Shown here: positions 48,437 to 57,239 of the stretch, in pieces
How the letters are laid out: the number at the start of each line of letters is the position of its first letter
How positions within the stretch are numbered: the stretch's first letter is position 1
The notes under the pieces: model-generated
The model's input: the letters and a program-made list of their open reading frames with translations, nothing else
What the model was told of the DNA's origin: nothing
The model's database searches: none
Made by a program: the position numbers and the translations under genes
From: Oceanobacillus jeddahensis
GTDB taxonomy: Bacteria; Bacillota; Bacilli; Bacillales; Amphibacillaceae
Assembly: GCF_000750635.1 (NCBI RefSeq)
Contig: NZ_CCDM010000003.1
Location: forward strand, 397,121-461,120
Direction: 5' to 3'
DNA length: 64,000 bases

Positions 48437-49411
48437 CTACTCTTCAATGATACTTAAATAAAGGGAATTGCAAATTTTTATAGATTCCATCCATGATTCA
48501 GCATTACGATCGAGGTCCTCCAGCTGTGTATCTATCTGTAAATACTCGTTCCCAAGTATATAGACGGCCTCTGTAAAAGAAAATAGATCACTTTTTTTAG
48601 GTGTAAACGGATAGGTTACATAAAAGTACCGGTATACAAGCTGCTTGATCAGATTTAGTAAAGTTGGATTGGCTTCAGCACGCTTTTCCAATTCTTCCAT
48701 TACAGTTTTATAACTATTTTCTTTAGAAATTTGGTTCAGTTCAGATGGCTGAATGATGATACTTGTTTCAAATTTATGTATGTAGATGGACCTCTCTACG
48801 CCTGCTTCCTTTAGCCACTTTAATAAAGCTGTTTTAATGACAGGATGAACTTGAGGATTTTCAAGTAGTTTAATATTTTCTTCCTTTGGATCTGCTTTTA
48901 TTCGTCTAAGATTATCAATCAGATTCCATTGTTTCAGATAATCATCCCCGCTTACAGCTTCTTTAAGCTCTGCCAGAAAACCTTTGGCATTATCTTCATC
49001 GATCCCGATTTTCATATTACTGCTCATCTCATACAATTGCTGAAAAGGCTCTTGAAGCATATCAGGGATCATATTGTGTTCAAATTCAATTTCTAACAAA
49101 TCCATCAAATGCTGATACTGGCTTGTTTGAAACAGGAGAGTTAAGTAAATATGAAAATAATGATAATAATGTTCGTCTTTTCTTGCTAATAATTTTTCAC
49201 TAAGCTGCTCAGCCTCTTTATAATTTCCTAACTCCATTAGGCACATTAATTTACCAATATATATTTCATGACTTCCTTCATGATACGCAATAAGGCAATT
49301 TAATTTATCAAGCGCCTCTTTGTACCTCTTTTCCTTTAATGCATACAAGCCTTCTTCTTCTAACTTCTTTTTCGTATTTGGAAATAAGATTACCTTTGTA
49401 CTATCTTTCAT
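48437..49411 (-). CDS. ysoA: YsoA-like TPR protein
   Basis: A 324-residue soluble protein with tetratricopeptide-like helices in the first half (LYALKEKRYKEALDKLNCLI; LCLMELGNYKEAEQLSEKLL with minor differences). The rest is helical with no enzymatic motif. B. subtilis ysoA, a TPR protein upstream of tig, matches in place and type. ATG at 49411 follows AGAGGTG by 5 bases. Function is unknown, probably a protein-interaction scaffold. Confidence 0.75.
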   Translation of the reverse strand: MKDSTKVILFPNTKKKLEEEGLYALKEKRYKEALDKLNCLIAYHEGSHEIYIGKLMCLMELGNYKEAEQLSEKLLARKDEHYYHYFHIYLTLLFQTSQYQHLMDLLEIEFEHNMIPDMLQEPFQQLYEMSSNMKIGIDEDNAKGFLAELKEAVSGDDYLKQWNLIDNLRRIKADPKEENIKLLENPQVHPVIKTALLKWLKEAGVERSIYIHKFETSIIIQPSELNQISKENSYKTVMEELEKRAEANPTLLNLIKQLVYRYFYVTYPFTPKKSDLFSFTEAVYILGNEYLQIDTQLEDLDRNAESWMESIKICNSLYLSIIEE

Positions 49412-49652
49412 TTGCTCACCTCTTTTCTGGATTACCAAAAATATTCGTCAAATCTGTTTTTCCCTATTCTACGATATTTAAACTATTTATTGGAGAGTAT
49501 ATTTATTAACTACTTACTTTTCATGCCAGTATCCCCCTTATAATCTTACCTTCAAAAAGGTTGCAGGTCTATATTAACTTTAAGCGCTGAAAGCTTATTC
49601 ATCAATGCTTGAACGTATTACGTTACTATTTTTAGTATAACGACCAATACGA

Positions 49653-50141
49653 TCACCGCAAGTATCCCCGTGATACCCAGTCGGTATTCTTACCTTTCGT
49701 TGTTCTATTGCCTTCCTTATCAACCGGTTGAACGACCAGAATCAATTCTGATTCATCTTCATATAAATATTTGTTATCATTATCGTCCATCGAAATTATT
49801 TTTTCTCTGCCACCCAAGATATCTAAATCATATATTGAGATATATTCCATTTGAGTGTCTACTTTTTTATTCATGCGTTTAGGTACATACCCTACAGGAT
49901 GCTTGTGGTTATCTACATCAGTAAGTAATACTTTAATAGCGTTATCTTTTTCAAGAGTAATAACTCCTTGCAATGTTTGATCTTCGAACTCCGCTCCATC
50001 TTCTTCCTCTTCAATAATCTCTTGGTCTGACATGCCATACCACGACTCTAACTTTCCTTTAGAAGCATAACCATCAAAAATCTCTTGTATTAATTCTTGC
50101 TTTTCTTCATGGTTTGCTCCTGCAACTCTAAACTCTTCCAT
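49653..50141 (-). CDS. HIRAN-like domain protein, function unknown
   Basis: A 162-residue acidic soluble protein. Residues 1-90 look like a HIRAN-type fold: EEFRVAGANHEEKQELI, then GVITLEKDNAIKVLLTDVD and PVGYVPKRMNKKV, the last matching the typical GY(I/V)P ending. The rest (DLDILGGREKIISM to the C-terminus) has strands but no known motif. HIRAN domains often bind DNA ends, but this link is inference. ATG at 50141 follows AAGGGGATGG; upstream residues of the open frame come from repeat A. It is absent from the B. subtilis slot as I know it. Confidence 0.65.
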   Translation of the reverse strand: MEEFRVAGANHEEKQELIQEIFDGYASKGKLESWYGMSDQEIIEEEEDGAEFEDQTLQGVITLEKDNAIKVLLTDVDNHKHPVGYVPKRMNKKVDTQMEYISIYDLDILGGREKIISMDDNDNKYLYEDESELILVVQPVDKEGNRTTKGKNTDWVSRGYLR

Positions 50142-50188
50142 GAATGTCCATCCCCTTTTATTATCCCATTTTACAACAAATATGGAAT

Positions 50189-50240
50189 AAAACGAAACTT
50201 CATTTAGTGGGAGTTTTACAGATGGTTCTCCGTGATAAAG
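50189..50240 (+). repeat. Repeat A copy
   Basis: AAACGAAACTTCATTTAGTG followed by GGAGTTTTACAGATGG and TTCTCCGTGATAAAG. It mirrors the copy at 11997-12048. Confidence 0.75.
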
Positions 50241-50578
50241 GGAATATTTTTTCAATAGAAGAAGGGTAATGCAGTACTCGCAAAGCACGTGCACTTGATC
50301 GGTATTTACTTATATTTAAAGCATTCCTTCCTGACTATTCTAAGTGACTGAGGTTTATGTTCGGGCAAAACTCAATTAAAAAAGGAGCTGCATTTGATAA
50401 ATATGGCCTAAATATGGACATGTTTTTCCAGAAGAAGAAACGAAGACAGCCGGTTATGTTAAAGAGATGTTTAGACCGACTTAATCATATAAAAATATCC
50501 TTTTTAAAAACAACCGCAGTTCAACCCTAAATAGATTTTTTTTAATAATGTTTTTGTGAAAATAATCCATCCAAACAA

Positions 50579-50620
50579 AAACGGCAAATTCCTAAAATAA
50601 TAAAGGAATTTACCGTTTGT
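50579..50620 (-). terminator. Terminator after the tRNA pair
   Basis: AAACGGTAAATTCC pairs with GGAATTTGCCGTTT (minus strand; one mismatch or G-U) around a 12-base loop, ending in TTTTGTTTGG. Confidence 0.8.
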
Positions 50621-50628
50621 TTGAATTA

Positions 50629-50702
50629 CGTCCCAGGCAGGATTCGAACCTGCGACCCACAGCTTAGAAGGCTGTTGCTCTATCCTGCTGAGCTACTGGG
50701 AC
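50629..50702 (-). tRNA. tRNA-Arg (anticodon UCU)
   Basis: On the minus strand: acceptor GTCCCAG/CTGGGAC, D-loop AGCTCAGCAGGATAGAGC, anticodon arm ACAGC-CTTCTAA-GCTGT giving UCU (reads AGA/AGG), T arm with GGTTCGAATCC. The CCA end is not encoded. Confidence 0.95.
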
Positions 50703-50707
50703 ATTAT

Positions 50708-50781
50708 TGGAGCGGGTGAAGGGAATCGAACCCTCATCATCAGCTTGGAAGGCTGAGGTTTTACCACTAAACTACACCCGC
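50708..50781 (-). tRNA. tRNA-Gly (anticodon UCC)
   Basis: On the minus strand: acceptor GCGGGTG/CACCCGC, D-loop TAGTTTAGTGGTAAAAC, anticodon arm TCAGC-CTTCCAA-GCTGA giving UCC (reads GGN), T arm GGGTTCGATTCCC. CCA is encoded (50708-50710). It precedes tRNA-Arg by 5 bases and is surely cotranscribed with it. Confidence 0.95.
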
Positions 50782-50960
50782 AACTGCCGTGTTTTATGTA
50801 ACTTATTATGTACGCCGTTTTTAACGGACAAGTAATATTATATGTCGGATAGAAGTTTTTGTCAACAAGATTTTCAAATTTAATTTTCCAGCATGATAAT
50901 AATGGTACAACCCCTTTGTACAAAAGGAATTAAGCATAATTATCTTTGATTAAAATGTTT

Positions 50961-51004
50961 AAAACAGTTTATATTTCCTTTTGCAGAAAATATAAACTGT
51001 TTTA
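50961..51004. terminator. Terminator after the yfcE-type gene
   Basis: AAACAGTTTATATTT pairs with AAATATAAACTGTTT around a short interior, with flanking A and T runs. It ends just before the gene's stop side at 51011. Confidence 0.82.
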
Positions 51005-51010
51005 TTTAAT

Positions 51011-51520
51011 TTATAAAGAAGTCCGAAAACTCATATCGTCTACTTTTCCATTTTTTAAAGTGTAGAAATCTACTTGTACTTCATTTGTATCTTCCCAATT
51101 TAAAATAGCGTACGTTTTTTCTACGCGATTCCTTGGCATGCGAATACTTCCTGGGTTGATAAATAATTGATCACCAATTTTTTCAGCCCCGGCAATATGT
51201 GTATGACCAAAACATACAACATTGGCATCATGTTCTTCTGCTGCGTAGGATAGGTTGGTCAGACTCCCTTTCACCTGATGAAGGTGACCATGTGTTACAA
51301 AGAATCGAAGTCCTTTTAAATCTAACACTTCCTGTTCCGGGTAGAGCGAATCAAAATCACAATTCCCGCCAACTTTATAAAAAGGACTCAGCTCTGTTGC
51401 ATCAAAATCGAGTTCTGAATCACCACAATGGATGTATAAATCCACAGCATGCTTTTCCGTCATTTTTTCCAGTTCGTTCGTCAATCCATGACTGTCACTT
51501 GTAATCAGTACGCTTGTCAT
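51011..51520 (-). CDS. YfcE/MJ0936-type metallophosphoesterase (YsnB-like)
   Basis: A 169-residue phosphodiesterase of the calcineurin-like superfamily. Metal-binding motifs: SDSHG (D-x-H), HCGDSE, GGNCDF, VTHGH and GHTHIAGAE. Substrate is unknown; relatives act on artificial phosphodiesters. ATG at 51520 follows GAGGGAG. It is 21 bases after rdgB, in the rph-rdgB-yfcE operon known from B. subtilis (rph-ysnA-ysnB). Confidence 0.9.
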   Translation of the reverse strand: MTSVLITSDSHGLTNELEKMTEKHAVDLYIHCGDSELDFDATELSPFYKVGGNCDFDSLYPEQEVLDLKGLRFFVTHGHLHQVKGSLTNLSYAAEEHDANVVCFGHTHIAGAEKIGDQLFINPGSIRMPRNRVEKTYAILNWEDTNEVQVDFYTLKNGKVDDMSFRTSL

Positions 51521-51541
51521 TATACTCCCTCTTTTCATCAT

Positions 51542-52135
51542 TTATAACAAATGTATATTTTGTTCCAATTGTTTCATCGCTATTTTCCGGTGACTGATTT
51601 GATTTTTTTCGTTTGGATCCAGCTCTGCCATTGTTTTTTCATAGCCTTCCGGTACAAAAATAGGATCATAGCCGAAACCATTCTCCCCACTTTGTTCCGT
51701 TTGAATACGGCCTTCACAATAACCTGTTACAAATATCGGCTCTTCACCGGGCTGAGCAATCGCCAACACACAAACAAAGCGAGCCCCGCGTTCTTCTTCA
51801 GGAATCTCTTTCATTTCTTCCAGAACTTTATCTATATTTGCTTGGTCATTTGTCGGTTCCCCTGCATAACGTGCAGAATACACTCCTGGTCTTCCATCTA
51901 AACTGTCAATAACCAGTCCTGAATCATCTGCAAGCACTGGCTGCTGGAATCGATTAGAAATCTCTTCAGCTTTTATAGCTGCATTTTCTACAAAGCCTTC
52001 TCCTGTTTCTTCAATATCTGGAATCTCCTCGTCTAAATCAAGTAGAGAAACAACCTCAATGTTATGAGGAGCAAAGAAAGCTCTAAATTCGTTCACCTTG
52101 CCTTCGTTTTTGGTTGCAATAATAATCTTCTTCAT
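51542..52135 (-). CDS. rdgB: dITP/XTP pyrophosphatase (RdgB/HAM1 family)
   Basis: Removes non-canonical purine triphosphates from the nucleotide pool. The 197-residue protein shows IATKNEGKVNEF, the active region LADDSGLVIDSLDGRPGVYSARY (split: catalytic DSGL and the SARY block), and GFGYDPIFVPEG followed by KNQISHR. ATG follows GGGGGAGG by 5 bases. It is 25 bases after rph. Confidence 0.96.
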   Translation of the reverse strand: MKKIIIATKNEGKVNEFRAFFAPHNIEVVSLLDLDEEIPDIEETGEGFVENAAIKAEEISNRFQQPVLADDSGLVIDSLDGRPGVYSARYAGEPTNDQANIDKVLEEMKEIPEEERGARFVCVLAIAQPGEEPIFVTGYCEGRIQTEQSGENGFGYDPIFVPEGYEKTMAELDPNEKNQISHRKIAMKQLEQNIHLL

Positions 52136-52160
52136 GGTACCTCCCCCAATGAAATTTGTC

Positions 52161-52901
52161 TTAATGAACTAAATCTGTAATAGAACCTAGCGTATCTTTC
52201 TGCTGGCTGATCAACGTATGAATACCTTTTTCACCCAAACTTAGCATCGCTTGTAATTGTTGCGCATTAAACGTAGCTTCTTCTCCAGTTCCCTGAAGCT
52301 CTACAAATTCACCTTTTCCAGTCATAACAATATTCATATCAACAGCAGCTGTACTATCTTCTTGATAATTTAAGTCGAGTACTTCTTGTCCATCCGACAG
52401 TACACCAACGGAAATTGCAGCTAAGAAATCTATTACAGGAAGCTCTTTGATGACTTTTTTTTCAACAAGCTGATGCAATGCCATTACCATAGCCACATAC
52501 GCTCCAGTGATGGAAGCTGTTCTTGTTCCACCATCTGCCTGAATAACATCACAATCAATCCAAATAGTTCGTTCACCAATCTTTGAAAGATCAACCACTG
52601 AACGTAATGCACGTCCAATAAGACGTTGAATCTCCATTGTTCTTCCACTTACTTTTCCTTTTGAAGATTCACGGATATTACGCTGCTCTGTTGCACGTGG
52701 CAACATTGCATATTCTGCTGTAATCCACCCTTTTCCTTGTCCTCTCATAAATGGTGGCACCCTATCTTCAATACTTGCATTACATATTACCTTTGTCTGG
52801 CCCATTTCAATTAGCACAGACCCTTCTGGATGTGTAATATAACCTGGTGTAATTTTTATTGGTCGTAATTCAGTTGCTTTTCTATTGTCCTGTCTTTCCA
52901 T
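52161..52901 (-). CDS. rph: RNase PH
   Basis: Phosphate-dependent 3'-to-5' exoribonuclease that trims tRNA 3' ends. The 246-residue protein carries [20 protein letters not shown] near the N-terminus (shown as 20 residues), the phosphate-binding [37 protein letters not shown], and [18 protein letters not shown] follows AGGAGG. It heads rph-rdgB-yfcE and is separated from gerM by a terminator. Confidence 0.97.
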   Translation of the reverse strand: MERQDNRKATELRPIKITPGYITHPEGSVLIEMGQTKVICNASIEDRVPPFMRGQGKGWITAEYAMLPRATEQRNIRESSKGKVSGRTMEIQRLIGRALRSVVDLSKIGERTIWIDCDVIQADGGTRTASITGAYVAMVMALHQLVEKKVIKELPVIDFLAAISVGVLSDGQEVLDLNYQEDSTAAVDMNIVMTGKGEFVELQGTGEEATFNAQQLQAMLSLGEKGIHTLISQQKDTLGSITDLVH

Positions 52902-53010
52902 CTGTCTTCCTCCTTATTTCACATTACATAGCTTATCATATTTTCTAAAAAAGAAACATGAGAATGCCGTGAAAATAACCATGTTCAATTAAATTGTCAG
53001 ATTAAACAAA

Positions 53011-53050
53011 AAAACACCTAAAGAGCAATAAACCGCTCTCCAGGTGCTTT
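53011..53050 (-). terminator. Terminator after gerM
   Basis: AAAGCACCT pairs with AGGTGTTTT-side sequence, with an inner GAGAGC/GCTCTT stem, followed by a T-run at 53004-53013 on the minus strand. Confidence 0.8.
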
Positions 53051-53071
53051 AAACACATTTTTTATCCTATT

Positions 53072-54145
53072 TTATAATTCTTCACCCGGGGTAAATAATT
53101 GTGCAGATACCGGTTCAGAATAGGGCTCACCATTTTCATTAAATACTTCATCTACATTTTCAACCTGAACATTTACTGCATCAATATTCGGCTGCTGTGT
53201 TAACGTTCTGACCATTGTCTCCATCACTTCGTCTGAGATAATATTTTGTTCTCCGTCCATTAGAATTCCTTCATTAAATGTTAGATGTACGACCCCTTCT
53301 TCTATAACTGGATCTGCTGTTAAAGCAGCTTCAGGGTTAAATACATTGACAACATTATTTTGATACCCCGGGCCATCTATCAGTTCATTAACCACATCCG
53401 CTAAATCATTTTCATCTTCCATCTCTACATACTGGGTAACAGGAACATAATAGCGATTATTTTCCTGTTCCACTGGATAAAACATTGTTACTGGGCTGCT
53501 ATTAAAATAATCTAATGTATCGTTGTTTGTCAGATTAATTCCGTTTGCCCGCGTGTAGCCATTATTAATCGGTGTACCATTCACAGGCATTTCTTTTAAG
53601 TCGACCCCATCTACCCGCAGCTTGACTTTTTGGACATTATCAAATTGTGTTAGAGTGTGCGTAACCGCTTCTAAAATAGGAAGCTCTGATGCTGCTTCAT
53701 AATCTGAAAATTCCCCAGATAAATCTACGACAATCGTGCCGTCCTCTTGAAGATCAATTCCAAGGACTTCGGTATCTTCTGGCAGTACAGCCTGGAATCC
53801 ATTTGGCAGCATTGGTGTTATTGGACCGCCTTTAACCATATATTCAATCACTTGCTGCGCCACTTGATTTTCTTCAGGAATAGGAAGTTCAATCATTTGT
53901 GAAGCAACCATACCATTTGAATCAATTAAATACAATTCTCGAGAAACCGTATCTTCTGCTTCCACAGGAGTAGCTGCAGCATCCTCTCCGTCCAATGTTT
54001 CTTCATCCATTGTTTCCTCCCCGTTCACTGCTTCTGCATTTTGCGGAGGGTCTACCTCTTTTGATGACTGCTCTCCTTTAAAGCATCCTGCCAACAAGAC
54101 TAATATTCCAAAAGCCACTAATAATTGGATTATCTTTTTACTCAT
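53072..54145 (-). CDS. gerM: GerM, sporulation lipoprotein with two GerMN domains
   Basis: Part of the SpoIIIA-SpoIIQ channel ring that links mother cell and forespore; mutants fail in germination and sporulation. The 357-residue protein has a lipoprotein signal (LLAGC, Cys at about 21), an acidic linker, and two GerMN domains (about 65-190 and 215-345), each with VVDLS/VHLTF strands. ATG at 54145 follows GGGAGGT by 6 bases. A sigma-E-like TCTATT-N14-type motif upstream is too weak to call. Its order before racE is conserved. Confidence 0.92.
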   Translation of the reverse strand: MSKKIIQLLVAFGILVLLAGCFKGEQSSKEVDPPQNAEAVNGEETMDEETLDGEDAAATPVEAEDTVSRELYLIDSNGMVASQMIELPIPEENQVAQQVIEYMVKGGPITPMLPNGFQAVLPEDTEVLGIDLQEDGTIVVDLSGEFSDYEAASELPILEAVTHTLTQFDNVQKVKLRVDGVDLKEMPVNGTPINNGYTRANGINLTNNDTLDYFNSSPVTMFYPVEQENNRYYVPVTQYVEMEDENDLADVVNELIDGPGYQNNVVNVFNPEAALTADPVIEEGVVHLTFNEGILMDGEQNIISDEVMETMVRTLTQQPNIDAVNVQVENVDEVFNENGEPYSEPVSAQLFTPGEEL

Positions 54146-54430
54146 GCAACTACCTCCCAAGATGGTTTGTACTATTAATCATACGAGCCTACCCTAAGAA
54201 ATAGACCATGAATTAGATAGTTTATTGAAAGAAAACTTGGCATTCGTTAAAGTGGGTCTTGAAAGCGTGTTTTACTTTCTTAGACGATAATAGGAAATCA
54301 AAACATAATTTAATGCGTTTAGTCGTTAATTATATGAATTCTGAGCTTAATTAATTCAGAGAAGCAACGTTTGGTTTTCTTTCGTACTGTAAAGGAAATG
54401 ACGGCCACCCTTAATTTATTAAAATAAAAC

Positions 54431-54498
54431 ACGATATCCAAAAAATATCGTAAAAAAACTCCAACACTGTAAAATTGATACTCTCACAGCATTGGAGT
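54431..54498 (-). terminator. Tandem terminators after racE
   Basis: First hairpin: ACTCCAA and CTGT arms pair with ACAG and TTGGAGT (54459-54498), then a T-run. Second: ACGATAT/ATATCGT (54431-54451), then GTTTTATTTT. Upstream to gerM (to 54145) I see AT-rich sequence and no gene. Confidence 0.78.
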
Positions 54499-54513
54499 TA
54501 ATCATTATTTCGA

Positions 54514-55329
54514 TTAAACATTATGTAGATCTGCATGTTTAATAGTAAGAACCTCAAAATTGCTATCCTTAAATATTTTTTGAGTAATTTCAATAAATAT
54601 TTGCAAATCCCCTGTCGCATAAAATTGATGCAAAGGCATACGGTCACTCTCATTTGCAATTTGATGGATATCTAATGTTGTACTTGTCTCTCTTGCTGTC
54701 TCTTCACTTGAAGAAATGACAGTAATTTGCTTACCAACAACCTCTTGGATTGTATCTTTTAACAGTGGATAATGGGTACAACCTAAAATCAAGGTATCCA
54801 TTTTTTTATGCTCTAAGATTGGCATTAACGTTGTTTCCACTATTTGTTTTGCTTCCGGGCCATCCAGTATACCTTTTTCCACCATTGGAACAAACCGTGG
54901 ACAAGCTAAAGAAATAAGATCAATATCAGACTTAATTTGCCAAAGTGCATAACTATATGCTTCACTTCGTACAGTTCCTTCTGTTCCAATAATCCCGATA
55001 TAATTACTTTCCGTTGACTTAATCGCAGCTCGCGCACCAGGCTTGATGACACCAATTACCGGAATATCCAATTTTTCTTGTAAATCCTTTATGGTAAATG
55101 CCGTTGCGGTATTACAAGCTATCACAAGCATTTTGATATTTTTTTTTAGTAAAAACCGGACCATTTCCCAAGTAAATTGTTTCACTTCTTCTTCTGTTCT
55201 CGGTCCATATGGGCACCTTTCCGTATCCCCCAAGTAAATAAGTGGCTCTTTAGGAAGTTGTCTCATTAATTCATGAACAACTGTTAGTCCCCCCACTCCT
55301 GAATCAATTACACCGATCGGCTGCTCCAA
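54514..55329 (-). CDS. racE: Glutamate racemase
   Basis: Makes D-glutamate for peptidoglycan. The 271-residue enzyme has the catalytic cysteines Cys72 (IACNTATA) and Cys183 (LGCTHYPLL), plus IDSGVGGLTVV and GDTERCPYGPR. In B. subtilis this location holds racE, the main isozyme. TTG at 55329 follows GGGAGAGA by 6 bases. It is 23 bases after the marR-type gene, so likely cotranscribed. Confidence 0.95.
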   Translation of the reverse strand: MEQPIGVIDSGVGGLTVVHELMRQLPKEPLIYLGDTERCPYGPRTEEEVKQFTWEMVRFLLKKNIKMLVIACNTATAFTIKDLQEKLDIPVIGVIKPGARAAIKSTESNYIGIIGTEGTVRSEAYSYALWQIKSDIDLISLACPRFVPMVEKGILDGPEAKQIVETTLMPILEHKKMDTLILGCTHYPLLKDTIQEVVGKQITVISSSEETARETSTTLDIHQIANESDRMPLHQFYATGDLQIFIEITQKIFKDSNFEVLTIKHADLHNV

Positions 55330-55352
55330 AATTCTCTCTCCCTTTTCTTTTC

Positions 55353-55805
55353 TTACTTTTCATTAATCTGCTTCATTTCATCATGCAAAAAACCTAATAA
55401 CTCATTCAACGTTTCTTTCTGCTCATCTGAAAATGGAGATAAAACGTCTCGCAAATATTCTTGTCGTTTTTGAATTACTTCTTCAATAATGTGCTTTCCT
55501 TTTTCTAAAAGATGAATTCGCACTACGCGACGATCGTTCGTGTCACGTACACGTTCTACTAATTCATTTTTCTCTAATCGATCCACTAAATCTGTAGTAG
55601 TACTAAACGCATGGCTAATACGATTAGAAAGTTCACCAACTGTCAAATCCCCTTCTTCCAATAGCCATTGCAAAGCGATAAACTGCGGGGAAGTAATCGG
55701 ATAATGATGTAATATTTTTCGTCCATTTTGCTTGATCATTCCGGAAATATATCTCAACTGTTTTTCCATTTTATTAACTGCTTCTACTTCTTGATTCTTT
55801 TCCAA
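55353..55805 (-). CDS. MarR-family regulator (YsmB-like)
   Basis: A 150-residue winged-helix regulator with the MarR signature VGELSNRISHAFSTTTDLVDRL and the wing VRDTNDRRVVRIHLLEKG. Dimerisation helices flank this core. TTG at 55805 follows AGGGGGT; the frame opens 45 bases earlier without support. B. subtilis ysmB lies in the same place between gerE and racE. Its ligand and targets are unknown. It may regulate the operon with racE. Confidence 0.85.
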   Translation of the reverse strand: MEKNQEVEAVNKMEKQLRYISGMIKQNGRKILHHYPITSPQFIALQWLLEEGDLTVGELSNRISHAFSTTTDLVDRLEKNELVERVRDTNDRRVVRIHLLEKGKHIIEEVIQKRQEYLRDVLSPFSDEQKETLNELLGFLHDEMKQINEK

Positions 55806-55977
55806 TCTGGTACCCCCTAAATGTAAAGTCCACTCCAAGTATTTTAACACGAATCATGCAGCGATTGTTATGAAGTAATTTTATATATACTTGTAATACA
55901 TAGTAAACTAAAAAACACTTCTTGAAAACTTTTTTAAAGAAAAGCTGATAAACGTAAATCCCTTCAAAAATGTACGC

Positions 55978-56005
55978 ACTCTTTTCTTTCAGCCTTCATA
56001 AGCTA
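55978..56005 (+). promoter_or_regulatory. Candidate sigma-K promoter of gerE
   Basis: AC at 55978-55979 and CATAAGCTA at 55997-56005, with 17 bases between, fit the late mother-cell sigma-K pattern (AC, CATANNNTA). It is 60 bases before gerE, a known sigma-K gene. Confidence 0.5.
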
Positions 56006-56064
56006 TATCGACTAAATAATTTCCCTTCATGATGCAGTTCTATAAAGCAAGGAGGGGGTAACAT

Positions 56065-56289
56065 TTGAAGGATAATGGGTATAAACCGAAGCAGCTACTG
56101 ACCAAACGCGAGAAAGAAGTGTTTGAACTATTGGTACAAGATAAAACAACAAAAGAGATTGCCCAAGAACTATTCATCTCAGAAAAAACTGTGAGGAATC
56201 ATATTTCAAACGCGATGCAAAAGCTAGGGGTAAAAGGCCGTTCACAGGCTGTCGTCGAATTGCTTCGCATGGGCGAATTAAAACTGTAG
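56065..56289 (+). CDS. gerE: GerE, late mother-cell transcription regulator
   Basis: LuxR-type helix-turn-helix protein that turns coat genes on and off under sigma-K. It consists of the DNA-binding domain only, 74 residues, as in B. subtilis: LLTKREKEVFELLVQDKTTK at the N-terminus, KEIAQELFISEKTVRNHISN and AMQKLGVKGRSQAVVELLRM. TTG at 56065 follows AGGAGGGGG by 5 bases. Confidence 0.96.
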   Translation: MKDNGYKPKQLLTKREKEVFELLVQDKTTKEIAQELFISEKTVRNHISNAMQKLGVKGRSQAVVELLRMGELKL

Positions 56290-56494
56290 GCACAAACAAA
56301 AGAGAAAGCATTAAACAAGACATCATCCGAGATCAAAATACATTTATTATCTTTTTTAGTTCATTTTGTTTTTGAGCTCAAGCCAATAGATGCATTTATC
56401 GGTGAGATTTTCTGTGAATATACTCACCATTTAATTGTATTCTGTATCATCATTCCTTACAGGAAAATCTAAGGCTATATGAAGGTTCTATGTA

Positions 56495-56530
56495 AGTCTG
56501 AGCTTTGAAAAAGGAGCTCAGACTCTTTTA
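56495..56530 (+). terminator. Terminator about 200 bases past gerE
   Basis: AGTCTGAGCT pairs perfectly with AGCTCAGACT around a 10-base loop, followed by CTTTTATTT. It may end a long gerE transcript or an unannotated small RNA in 56290-56495. Confidence 0.75.
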
Positions 56531-56787
56531 TTTCCCTGTAGGAAATGAAAATACTTAAGGGATATTTCTAATTTAATCATACTATTTAAATAAGACACCT
56601 AACAAAAATGCCGCGAATGCTCTTTCAATATTTACAGACAATCATCTAAAGCGATTAGTTTATGGAACTATCTGTACACCCCCGCATGCAGGAAAAACTA
56701 TCTAACCAATAAAATAGGTACGTTTTTTAACTGCATAGGAAATTATAGAATTATTGCCTTGTGGATAACTATTTATAGTAAAACAGC

Positions 56788-56940
56788 CACGTCCAGCTCC
56801 GAGCGCCAAAAACTAGGAGATTTCACGTCGCGCCCTACGATAAGTCAACATCGGTTCGTCACCTCACCGTGTTTCCTTTATCTCAGTTGCGCCGCTCCAA
56901 TCTCTACGTTTTTAAACAGGCGCTCTGCGCTTTTGTTCCT
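56788..56940. repeat. Diverged repeat D element
   Basis: Starts CACGTCCAGCTCCGAGCGCC and contains AAGTCAACATCGGTTCGTCA-like sequence before ending GGCGCTCTGCGCTTTTG. The outline recalls the GTGTCTAGCTCCAAGCGC...GCGCTTGGAGCT family seen in shortened form at 10002-10034. Confidence 0.55.
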
Positions 56941-57239
56941 AGTTACTCTCTGAGCAGTATGGAAAGCTATATAATTGATATTTTTATTGAAAATATGTGT
57001 AGTAGATAAACAACCAATAACTTTATAAATCTAACTAAACATTTGTCCTAATGTATTCAATTAATTTAATTATAATAACCTATCCTATTGTAACTAAATA
57101 ATCTAAATATATGATATAATAGTTTTGCAAGAAAGATAGGAGAAACCTTGGAGCTTCTTCTTTTATCGCAGTGTAACTAGCTATACGCCTCCCGCTTCAA
57201 GAATAGAGGGGAGTCGAAATTTCTAAGAGAGAGATTGGA

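Larger units (their letters stand above)
50142..50628. other. Gap between the HIRAN-like gene and the tRNAs
   Basis: About 490 bases. It contains the repeat A copy (50189-50240) and the tRNA terminator (50579-50620). The middle (50250-50570) shows no gene, though fragments such as CATGTTTTTCCAGAAGAAG might be debris of an old coding region. Confidence 0.55.

Noticed and set aside
50693..50923. 76-codon frame across the tRNAs
   Set aside because: It translates tRNA sequence and cannot be a gene.
56759..56953. 64-codon frame in the gap after gerE
   Set aside because: Falls on a repeat D relative and lacks a ribosome site.
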